Assembly: GCA_003427395.1 (NCBI GenBank)
Contig: BFEA01000166.1
Span: 120,561 to 162,539 of the forward strand
DNA length: 41,979 nucleotides
Origin: Chara braunii
Lineage: Eukaryota; Streptophyta; Charophyceae; Charales; Characeae
Direction: 5' to 3'
Positions 13,252-22,598 of the stretch are shown here, in pieces. How positions within the stretch are numbered: position 1 is the first letter of the stretch; every line of letters starts with the position of its first letter. A program made the translations under genes and the position numbers. A model generated the notes under the pieces. It was not told the DNA's origin. It worked only from the letters and a program-made list of their open reading frames with translations, and searched no databases.

Positions 13252-13440
13252 GAAACGAAATGGGTTAATAGGGAACAGGTATTCAGGATCAAAGTGATGA
13301 AACAAAATGACAAATGGTTGGTCTTTAAACCTAACACACCGGTTCAATGTTTGGCACTAGAAACGAAATAGGTTAATAGAGAACAGGTATTCAGGATCAG
13401 AGTAATGAAACAAAATGACAAATGGCTGATCTTTAAACCT
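13252..13440 (+). repeat. 108-bp in-frame tandem duplication inside ORF2 of element A
   Basis: The segment starting GAAACGAAATGGGTTAATAG at 13,252 is repeated from 13,360 as GAAACGAAATAGGTTAATAG. The period is 108 bp (36 codons). The second copy is split by element C and ends after 16,182. Up to the insertion point the copies differ at six positions, all transitions; one turns TGG into TAG at 13,369-13,371. The duplication predates the insertion of C. Confidence 0.9.
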
Positions 13441-13451
13441 TTTTTTTTTTT

Positions 13452-14101
13452 GCGGGAAAACGGGTCCAGCGTCCCTTATACAAATGAGTTTTGAGCCATG
13501 TCTGGAAATAATCAAAGGACTCAAGGGAGATATCTGCCAGCATTGATTTCCCTGGTGATCAGGGGATTGACTGAGCAGAGTAGAGGAATCTCTTCACCAT
13601 GAGAACGACGCCAGATCTTGCTACTACATGCTAATTCATCCCCCTTCCTGTCTCCTCTTTTTTGCATTGCTTCTCAAATTCAGAATGAACAGGAAAAAAC
13701 TGGAAAAACAGCAGTGGTCCAGCTAGTCAAAAGCCTGTCAGATAATCCAATAGCAACTAGCTGCACCAACTCTAAGATTCTCCAATACCAAACCATTTTA
13801 GATCAACAAGAGATAACTCAGATGGCGGAGAGGGATCTGGGAACAGATCTGGAGATTTCAATGAAGCTCCTGGGCTGATGTCAAACCAGTTCCGGAAAGT
13901 GATCAGATAGTCCCTTTTTAGTAGGACTTCCTCCCCTTCTCCACCTGGCTAAGATACATCCCCAAGTTTCTCCCTTGAAGTATCCCCCAACCAGTTTATT
14001 TGGAATTTTTTAATTTTTTGTTTTATATCTTTTTTTTGTGTAAGCATTTTCATTTCAGACTTGGTTCTGTTCCAATGTGCCCTGATTTCAGTTTGAATAA
14101 A
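13452..14101 (-). other. 3' UTR of element C
   Basis: Non-coding on both strands as far as I can see. Read on the minus strand it carries CTCTGCTCAGTCAATCC and AAATCAATGCTGGCAG shortly before the terminal GGGACGCTGGACCCG. The same order of similar phrases occurs in the 3' UTR of element D (34,040-34,140), so this part of the UTR is conserved in the family. Confidence 0.7.
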
Positions 14102-16177
14102 CTATATAATTAATTCAGCTACTTCATTCCCTTCAATTTTTACCTCCTCCCATGTTAAAACACACCTTTTATACCATAACACATATATGATTGTCTTTCT
14201 TCCCATATTGAACAAGTTTTGTTGGAAGGTGGTCAAAGTAAACATTACTGGTATCCAGTGTCCCAGGAGTAAAGCACGCCATTCCCATGGCCAGTCCAAA
14301 CCTGTTAATTTTTTCCAGGTATAGTCCCAACGTCTCCACATCAGTTGCGATCCTGGACACTGTAGAAAAATGTGTTCGATAGTTTCTCTAATTTTCCTAC
14401 TTGGAAAGACAGGTATACATGCTTGACACCAAGGAAGAGTCAATCCTCGTTGTTCTAATGAAGAGTGATCAATTAACCAATCATTAGTTGGGAGGCACCT
14501 ATGCGAGATCTGCCATTGTAATGATGCAAATTTTGTCGGCCTTTCCTTAACTGCACTATTCCACTTAACATGCCGGAGTGACTCAATGTATATGTTGAGA
14601 TGTCGGCTCCATCTTTCTTGCAATATAGCAACAACATCCACTCTAGGGCGAAGAAGACGATACGATGCCTTGACTGTTAAAGATTGCAGCTTTTGCGGTT
14701 TACATCTCCTATTGTTTTTTCATATCCACTCTTCTGGGTCAAAAGGGAGGTCGGGGATAGGGCGTTGTGGATTGTAAACTCTCCAGCCGTTAGACAACGA
14801 ACAATACAATACCCTGATTATGTACTTCATTTTATAATAAAAAAAGGAAACCCTATCTTGTTGATCTTGTACTATTGTGTAACCCTTCTGGAACTGACAT
14901 ATATTAACCAGAGCTCCTTCTGGATGCACATTAATTATTTGACATATTACCTGGACCCCATGTGGTTGAATAGCACAAACCCAGTCAGCCTTCAAGAAAA
15001 TCAATATCTTTTTAAGAATAACTATCCAAGCTAGAGGGATAGATGTAAGTAGCAACTCCAAATTGTCATTAAGATTTCTAGTATATCTAATCTTTTTTTT
15101 TAATTGTGTCGATGATTTCCAATTTTTGCTTGCTGGTTCCCAAAGGTCCTTAATCCTCACAACCCCTGACTTGACCCATGTGGACCAAGGAGACTCAAAA
15201 CTCGTAAACACTTGTCCATTAGGGTTAGTAATCCATCTATTACTAAAAATGGGTTGCCTGAGGACTTCCTCATATCTAGAAGGAGGAGATTTATTGGGGA
15301 TAGGGAGTTCACGCCATATTTTTAGTAACCTTGGCCAAAAATTATCTAAATTAAGATCCTTTCTGATCTCCACTCTCTCTCCTTCCTGTTTAGACTGTAA
15401 ACGTGGCCAGGGTATGCTCCAGTATCTATCCTCTATCCATATGAGAGGATGGACTTCTCTTGTGGTAGGAGGTGCCAATCGTCGAATTTGTTCCAAAGTT
15501 GAGACTTGCCATTGAAGATCTATTTCCATGATCAGTCTTTTCAACCATTGTAGAGCCAATGCTTGATATTGGAGTAAGGGATCCAGAATACCTAGCTCCC
15601 CTTTGTCCTTTGGTTGGATCAGAACATGCCATGCTACCTTAGGTGTGACATTTTGAGACTCATGGTTTCCTTTCCACAGAAAAGCTGATATCTGTTTGAT
15701 AAGACTCTTAGCTGGTTCCTTGCTTAGAGCTACTAACTTGTACCATATAGATGCCAATATCACATTATTGATTAAAAAAGTTCTACCAAATAAGGATGTA
15801 TGTTGATTCTTCCATTGTTTCATTTTTTCCAATGCCTGAGTAGATATCCATGTATCATTAGTAATAGGTCTTCCTTGTGCTGTGAGCACTACCCCTAGTA
15901 CTCTGATAGGGGCCTCATGTGGAAGCCATTTCACTTTAGGTATTTCTGGAGGTCTATCTCCGTTAGAATGAATCCACCACCCTTGCGTTTTACTCCCCCA
16001 GTTAACTACCATATCTGATATTAAGAAAAATCTATCCATAAGAGCTTTCATTTCTTCCATGTTTGCTGACGAAGCCTCCATCATGATTGTTAAATCATCA
16101 GCAAACATAGAACAAATTGGAATAGCCTCTTCTGGGATACCTGTAATCTGCAAACGCCTTAGATTGTGATTACTTCT
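14102..16177 (-). pseudogene. partial LINE ORF2 (RT C-terminal half), element C
   Basis: Truncated ORF2 beginning within RT. A 477-codon open stretch (16,153-14,720) holds ITGIPEEAIPICS, FADDLTIMMEAS, VVNWGSKTQGWWIH, the WYK and LWKGN thumb region, and a GDWV-equivalent ADWV at about 14,977-14,995. A TGA at 14,720-14,722 aligns with a Trp in element A (NWVWT). The frame then continues through 14,641-14,102 with zf-RVT: WCQAC, then IEHIFLQC (C-x2-C-x14-H-x4-C), preceded by HRCLPTNDWL. The protein stops earlier at the C terminus than in A, B and D. It has no endonuclease and cannot act alone. Confidence 0.92.
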
Positions 16178-17229
16178 AACCTAACACACCGGTTCAATGT
16201 TTGAGACTAGATCCCATCAACTGGGTTTGGACTTCGTCACAAAGGACAGGTCAGAATTATAAGAGAACACTTCATACCTTGTTTGTCAAATCAACGTATA
16301 GAATGTTGAGACCTAGTATAAATATCAAGGACAGGGTAAAAGACAGATGGATGAAACAATTAAACTTAAGGAAAGAAGCTCTCAAGCCAATCAAATAGTT
16401 CAAGAATATGAAAATTAAACCAACCAAAATAGCTTCATTACAATGACATATTGAACATCGTTGTTTACCAACTAATGATTGGCTGATTAATAGAACGACT
16501 CTAGAACAAAAAGGGTTGACTCTTCCCTGATGTCGTTTCTGTAAATCTGTTTTTCCAACAATAAAAATTCCTGAAACAATTGAGCATATCTTCCTACAAT
16601 GCCCAGGGGCAATATGGATGTGGAGGTGGTGGGATAGCATTTGGAATTCACTGGAAACCACTAGCCAATGGCCCTGGGATTGGAAAGCTATTTTGCTGGA
16701 ATCTTGGACACCAAAACCATATGACGAGTTCACACATAATATATTCACGATTGGAAGAAAAGGGGTACTCTGGGTCATATGGAGAAGAAGATGTACCTAT
16801 GAAATGGAAGGGGCAAGATTGGATGGTCCTGAATTTACAGACTCAATCAAACAACAAATTCAGACAGTGATTAGAGCACAATGGGACAATGTCAAGGAAA
16901 CAATTCAACATTTTTTGTTACATTTACACTCAGTCAACGAAATCATCATATTCAGAAATTCAATAACAGTTGACTTGGGGGTCCGCAAGGGGTGAAAATT
17001 GGCCAGGTCAAGAGAAAGGAGGATGAGAGACAGGAGGTTGGAAGTATAAACAATGCTTATTACCTGAAGTTTGAGGAATGGACAGTGGTTGATCTAAGTA
17101 CCCTAGTGAGACAGTTATCAGAATTCCCAGACCCATTTCCTCCACAATCAGGATGTTTAGTTCCATGGTCATGGTTTGGAAATGATTGTGGAATTATCTC
17201 ATTACAATGGATTACAAACAGGCACCCAT

Positions 17230-17314
17230 AATGAGGGTGAAGAGGCTGGATTCATTAGAAAATGAGAGGGAAGGGGTAATCAGTATGAGCACCAGTACTA
17301 GCAGCTCAAGATCA

Positions 17315-17316
<2 letters not shown>
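17230..17316 (+). other. start of the 3' UTR of element A
   Basis: About 87 bases after the last recognisable ORF2 codons, ending abruptly at the poly-T of element B. The rest of the UTR, with the conserved module, would lie beyond element B. Confidence 0.6.
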
Positions 17317-17352
<36 letters not shown>

Positions 17353-17572
17353 NNNNNNNNNNNNNNNNNNNNNNNNNNNNNNNNNNNNNNNNNNNNNNNN
17401 NNNNNNNNNNNNNNNNNNNNNNNNNNNNNNNNNNNNNNNNNNNNNNNNNNNNNNNNNNNNNNNNNNNNNNNNNNNNNNNNNNNNNNNNNNNNNNNNNNNN
17501 NNNNNNNNNNNNNNNNNNNNNNNNNNNNNNNNNNNNNNNNNNNNNNNNNNNNNNNNNNNNNNNNNNNNNNNN
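17353..17572. other. assembly gap (220 N) within a poly-T tract
   Basis: N run bounded by 36 T on the left and 14 T on the right. The gap most likely lies inside or next to the poly-A tail of element B. Its true length and content are unknown, and the reading frames crossing it are meaningless. Confidence 0.95.
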
Positions 17573-17586
17573 TTTTTTTTTTTTTT

Positions 17587-17712
17587 AAACAAGCCGAGAG
17601 AGTGCTAGGGGTGCTGGTAAGAGCAGACACCGCTAGCACTCTCGGGGAGGCTCCATCTATTGATGGGGAGCATCACCTGCTGGAAACCGGGTCCAGCGTC
17701 CCTTCTTTTATA
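17587..17712 (-). ncRNA. structured 3'-terminal module of element B
   Basis: Read on the minus strand: GGGACGCTGGACCCGG starts the module, followed by three potential hairpins. First GCTGGA/TCCAGC; second GCTC and CATC pairing with GATG and GAGC around AATA; third an 11-bp stem, GAGAGTGCTAG/CTAGCACTCTC (17,633-17,643 with 17,598-17,608), extended inward by GGTG/CACC, with loop TCTGCTCTTACCAG. CTTGTTT and the A-tail follow. It is a part of the element RNA rather than an independent gene. Confidence 0.7.
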
Positions 17713-17993
17713 TCTCGTCGGAAATGCCTTATGTTTGAGTAAGACAGAAAAGAGTAAGAAGACACGATTAGAAAAAATGAGAAAAGATGAGAGAAAATGA
17801 GAGAAATTGAGAAAAAAATTAGGAAGAGAATTTAGGCAGAAAGAGCAAGATGTCTGAGGTATCCGTGGCACAACCATCTGCTCTAAGGGGATTTGGGGAC
17901 GGGAACCAGGCAGGACCACTGGGGGGCACCAGCGAGTCCGTTCTTTTTTTGTCCCTTTTACTCCCACCTTCTACAGTTTCTTGTGACGGACCT
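17713..17993 (-). other. 3' UTR of element B
   Basis: Between the ORF2 stop and the terminal module. On the minus strand it includes repeated TCTCATTTT and TTTTCTCA phrases (17,760-17,815). No reading frame with family resemblance was found. Confidence 0.6.
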
Positions 17994-20900
17994 CTAGAGC
18001 CTGACTTCCATTGCCAAGGGATGGGGGAAAAAGGGATCCGGGAAGAACTCTGGGCCCCGCATGGGGATGCTGGGGTCCATTGATGTCCAGTCTTTGAAGG
18101 TGAGACAATAGTCTCGTGGGACAGAAGCCCGCTGGTCCTCTTCTTCTGCCTGCCCATCACAGTCGTTGTCGCCCGACCAATGCACGCTAGCCACCCATCC
18201 TTCTCTTGGACCGCCCAACCATTCATTGGCAAATTTTGAGATCTTCTCTGATATGTCTTTGGGCCTTTGGTATGTGTCCAAGACTTGTTTCGTTTCCCGC
18301 CATCTCTGCATAATCTCAAGTTGAAAACAGTTTTTAAATTGTTCCTTCCTTTCCTCCCCTTCGACTCTGACACCCTCCATTATCATCGCGCAGCGCTGCC
18401 ACCATAGAACCCAGAGTACCGACCTTCTTGCCAGAGCAAACATGTTCCTTGCATAGGTTGAGTCCTGCAGGCCTGGGTAGTGGCCCAGAAGAATCGCTCT
18501 CCAGTCCCATGGCCATGGTTGGTCTGGAATCATCTGTCTCCACACCCTCTCCCACCACCTCCATGTTAGGACTGCCGACGGACATTGCATGAAAACATGT
18601 TCGATTGTTTCAATTCTTCGTTGGGACGGGAAGCTTTGGAGGCAGCAAGAACACCATGGATGAGCCCGTCCTTGTTGTTCCAACTGAGTATGGTCAATTA
18701 TCCAGTTGCTCGTTGGGAGACAGCGGTGGGCAATCTGTCACTGAAGGGATGTAATTTTGGCCGGTTTGCACTTGCTGTTCTGATACCATTTTATAGGGGA
18801 CAGCAACTGCCTGTCCACATTGAGGTGCTGCTGCCACATGTTTATTACTACATCCCGCACGTTCCTTTTCACACGTAACATCTTGTATGTGGCTTTTACT
18901 GATAGGTTGTTAACAGTTCTGATAATAGTTGTTTGTCTGTTGTTTATTCGATTTGTCTTTTGTGAAGAGTGTCATTGCCATTCCGCGGGATCCAGGGGGA
19001 GTTGTGATATTGGAGTGTCTGGCCTGTATGCTCTACAGTCATCCCCTTCCCCCAGCGTGCGGATCCTGTGCAGAATTGCTTTGTCAATCCGTTCGAAAAG
19101 CGCTTCACTGCCAACCATTTCTTCCTTCCTCCCCACCCTGTACCATTTCACCCACATTGTGACGTCTGTCGGCTGTTCATGGTGAACAAGGCCCACCTGG
19201 TGGGATTCGCCCTCCATTATTACCCAGTCCCCCTCCTGTATTTTTGGACCTCTACGCAGGATAGGTCGCCAGGCCAGAGGGAGTGCCTTTATAATCTCCC
19301 CCAGCGATTCCTCAATGTTACGACAGTATCTCAACTTGTCTTTCATTTGGTCCAGTTCTTTACAGTCCCTGTGTTCCTTGTCCCAGAGGTCCCCTACTTT
19401 CATTTCCCCCCTCTTTACCCATCCTTTCCACGGGGGGTCCGAACTGCAGAAGATCTGACTTTGAGAGTTGGTAATCCAGCAGTTTCCAAAGAGGGGTTGC
19501 CTCATTATTTCCTCCCATCTTTCAGGGGCTGGACGCTGTGGGAGGGGTAGGGCTCTCCATATTTTGATTATTCTGGGCCAAAAGTCATCCTTTATCCCCT
19601 CTGTGGCTTCCACCCCCCGTGCTTTTCTTGGTACTTTCCAGTAGCGATCGTCCAACCAGCATAGAGGGTCTATCGTGGGTGGGGCTTCCGGTGCAAGTCG
19701 GCCAATTTGTGTCAGGGCCAATGGTCTCCAAAGAAGTGGAAACACCGGATCAAACGCAGGATCCATTGCAGGCATAGTGCTTGTATTTGGGTCATTGGGT
19801 CCGGGATACCCAGGCCCCCTTGGGCTTTAGGTTGTATCACCGAATCCCAGGCCACCCGACTAATAGCCGTTGCGTTCTCGCTATCACCTCTCCATATGTA
19901 GGCCGTCACCTTTCTCTTCAGGGTTTTCTGGGCCGGTTTGTTGAGGGGCCACAAGACCGACTTGTACCATAAGGTGGTCAGTACTACGTTATTAATCACA
20001 AGGGCCCTCCCAAAAAGTGATGTGTGTTTGTGGTTCCACTGAAGGAGCTTTTGGAGTGCTGGAGATGCGAGCTACTTATCATTCTCAGTCGGGCAACCTT
20101 TTGCAGTCATCTTGACTTCCAGGACCCGAACTGGTTCGTCCAGGCCCAACCATGTGATCGCGGGGAGCTCCGGTGGGCGGCCCCATTGTTGGTGAAGCCA
20201 CCAGCCACGCGTTTTTTGTCCCCAGTTCACAGTCATATTCGATAGGAGACAAAAGCGATCCTTTAGCCCCTGGATTTCTTCCATGTTGGAGGGTGAGGCC
20301 TCGACCATAATTGTCAAGTCGTCTGCAAACAGAGAGCATACCGGAATAACTTTTTCCGGTATGCCTGCGATTTTGATCCTCTGTAGGCTTTTGTTGTGCC
20401 TGAGGTTGGCTGTCAGGGCCTCCATGATAATGATGAAAAGGAATGGGGCTATGGGATCCCCTTGGCGAACTGACCTTTGCAGCCTGATTTCGGGCACCAG
20501 AGTGTCATTTATCTGGACCCTGGTTGTTGCATTCTGATGCAAGATCCTCACCCACCTTCGAAAGCAAGGGCCAAAGTTCATTCGTTCGAGACATTTATCC
20601 AGAAAAAAACAGTCCACATGATCATAGGCTTTTTCAAAGTCAATGAAAATAAACGCTGCATTACATCCTGATTGGCGCGAGAGTTTGATTACCTTATTGA
20701 TTAATAAAACGTTTTCCTGGATATTCCTATTCTGGATAAAGCCAGTCTGTGCCAGGTGAACCAGGTCTTCAATTACTCCAATCATCCTATTGGCCAGGGC
20801 TTTAGATAACATCTTATAAACTACCGTCAGAAGGGTTATGGGCCTGTAGTTACGAATGTTCATTTTGTCGCCTTTTTTGTATAGAAGTGACAGCACCCCT

Positions 20901-22549
20901 TGCCCCAGCATTTCCCCCATATTTCCACTCGCCCAGACCTCCCTGTAAAATTGCATGAGGTCGTTACTGAGTGTTGGCCACATGGTTTCCCATAACTCCT
21001 TAGGGAATCCATCGATCCCTGGTGTTTTCTCCTCCTCCATCTGTAAGAGTGTTGTCCATATTTCCTCCTTGCTCACGATAAGTTCCAGCTTATCTTTCTG
21101 AGTTTGGGTGAGATTAGTTTCCAAGGGATTGAGAAAATCGTCGATTGCGTCTACGTGGGAAGTCTCCCTTGCACCTGGGATCTGCGAGGAGAAGAGCTGT
21201 TGATAAAAGGTTCATGCTATTTTCACACAATGTGCTGTGCTAGTGGCCACCTCCCCTGACCACGGGTCCAGGAAAGCTCCTATAGTAGTCCGGTGGGCTC
21301 TGAGCGATGCTAGGCTAAAGAACTATGAGTCCATAGTTCCTTCGGTAGTCCATTTGGATAACTTGCCTCTGATTCGGAGTCCTTGCCATTTGTGTTGTGC
21401 GTATTGAAGAAGTTGGTTTTTAAGCTGTTGGATAGTGGTGGTGTCATTATCAGAGTTGTCCTGGTTCACCAGGTCGTGAAGTTGTCTGTGAACGTCCAAT
21501 TCTTGCTGGTGGCGTGCGCTTGTTACTAGTTTAGAAAAATCTTTTTATTTCCTGGCTAAAAATAACAGCCCGTTTGTGAACCATGTTATTGTTGAGTCAA
21601 ATTGACTTTTCAGTCTTTGCCAGTAGGCCCAGACATCTTTGATAAAGGTCTGGAAGTTTTGAGTTTTAAGTAAGGACACATTTAGCTTAGAGTATCCCGG
21701 TCCTTGGTCCGTTTTTTTCCGGAACGAAAATATTGCCCCGCATGTACAGTGGTCAAGGCCTGAGTGGAGGCTCTGTGGCAGGATTACCACGTGCTGCAAA
21801 ACATTTTGAAGCTCCTGCGAGTCCAACATCAGGTCGATGTGGGATTTTGAATGTCTCGGCGGGTCGTTTGTACGTATGCATGTGTAAGACCGGTCCGTGG
21901 GGTGGAGGAGCCGAAACGTGTCCACCAGTGCCAGGGCATTGCAGAAATCGGTTATTGTGTGCTCATCCTCCTCCAAGTGGTGTGGGTAGGATGCCCGTGG
22001 ATTCCACCTGTCGAGCCGCCTATCGGGGGCTGCATTGAAGTCCCCCGCTATGATCAGGGGTATTCCAGGCGGGACAAGGGAGACCAAGTGCTCAAAAAAG
22101 CTCTTTCTTTCTGCAACCGAATTGGGCGCATATATACTAAAAATGCAGACCAATTCCAATTCCAGCATCCCCAATACTGAGACCCAGCGTCCGTTCTCCT
22201 CGTCGGCGGCCCAGTTTATCATTTCGAATCTCGACTCCGACGGGATCCAAATCGCCACCCCTGCCGAGGCTGATGTTGGTGCGTGGGCCCTGTACACTTG
22301 GTAGGGCCAGGCCGTTTTGTGAGCCCTGTGGTGTTCGGGCTTGTCCATCAGGTGGGTCTCTTGGATGCAGACCGCATCAGGCCATCTCCTCCCCCCTACT
22401 CTGCGTAGCTGATCCCATATTGCATGTCGTTTCTCAGGGTTGTAGGAAGCCAGTCCGTTTACATTTAGTGATCTCAGGTCCAAATCTGCGTTTTTTAGGC
22501 CGGTTGTCCATTTTGCGTTTCTGCAGTATAGGACTTCAAGTTCATCCAT
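17994..22549 (-). pseudogene. LINE ORF2 (EEP endonuclease-RT), element B, nearly intact
   Basis: Starts at ATG 22,549, about 48 bases after the ORF1 stop. The first 334 codons are open and hold the EEP domain: SLNVNGLAS, CIQETHLM, SIYAPNS, AGDFNAAPD, SHIDLML and GLDH. After a TAA at 21,545-21,547 and two further stops, RT is open from 21,124 to 20,072 (KTPGIDGFPKEL, NYRPITLLTVVYKM, FIDFEKAYDHVD, RQGDPIAPFLF, FADDLTIM at about 20,320). A TAG at 20,072-20,074 replaces a Trp. One frameshift lies at about 19,740-19,775. The GDWV region is at about 18,975-19,240, zf-RVT (WCSCC...IEHVFMQC) at about 18,590-18,680, and the C-terminal FFPDPFFP region ends at 17,994. The few lesions make it the best template for a family consensus, though inactive as read. 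Confidence 0.93.
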
Positions 22550-22598
22550 TGGCTGTTATGCAGGGTTAACCACTTTTCTTCTTTCTCTCCCACTTTTC

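Larger units (their letters stand above)
13441..16177 (-). mobile_element. element C: 5'-truncated LINE nested in element A
   Basis: Minus-strand element whose A-tail appears as T at 13,441-13,451. It is flanked by AACCT at 13,436-13,440 and 16,178-16,182; removing the element and one AACCT restores the reading CTTTAAACCTAACACACCGG found intact at 13,322-13,341. The 5' end falls within the RT domain shortly before FADD. The 3' UTR carries GGGACGCTGGACCCG and then runs straight into the A-tail, lacking the downstream hairpins seen in B and D. Confidence 0.95.
9750..17229 (+). pseudogene. LINE ORF2 (EEP endonuclease-RT), element A, broken and interrupted
   Basis: ORF2 nicks the target and copies the element RNA by target-primed reverse transcription. 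The start at 9,750 follows the ORF1 stop by about 70 bases and matches the ORF2 start in B. EEP motifs are visible: SINVNGLAS, CIQETRLM, NVYAPNE, AGDFNAAPD, SRIDIIL. A frameshift near 10,555 precedes the FSFRKK segment. RT blocks follow: KTPGIDGFPKEF, NYRPIILLTVVYKM, FIDFEKTYDHVD, RQGDPIAPFLF and FADDLSLM at about 12,016. The GDWV region is at about 13,115-13,360. Element C interrupts it; coding resumes at 16,178 with the zf-RVT region and the EFPDPFPP C-terminal region. At least twelve stops align with Trp codons of sister copies. It is non-functional as it stands. Confidence 0.92.
6084..17316 (+). mobile_element. element A: near full-length L1-type LINE, decayed
   Basis: The order is a long ORF1 remnant, an ORF2 remnant (EEP endonuclease, RT, GDWV region, zf-RVT, C-terminal region) and the start of a 3' UTR. 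The element is interrupted by element C at 13,441-16,177 and cut in its 3' UTR by element B at 17,317. It is visibly more A/T-rich than element B at homologous positions and has many nonsense codons and frameshifts, so it is the older copy. Its own 3' terminus may be the module at 24,657-24,815. The 5' end is not resolved. Confidence 0.9.

Noticed and set aside
9750-17229. Reassignment of TGA to Trp to explain stops at Trp positions
   Set aside because: TAG as well as TGA occurs at Trp positions, TGG is still common, and frameshifts are also present. Decay explains all three.
17587-17712. tRNA or tRNA-like gene on the plus strand (GGTGCTGGTAAGAGC as D-arm, CCGGGTCCAGCGTCCC as T-arm)
   Set aside because: No acceptor stem or anticodon arm can be drawn, and orientation relative to the poly-A tails shows the functional strand is the opposite one.
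17587-17712. Hammerhead or HDV-like ribozyme in the 3' module
   Set aside because: The hammerhead CUGAUGA/GAAAC core and the HDV nested pseudoknot are not present in the right order in any copy.
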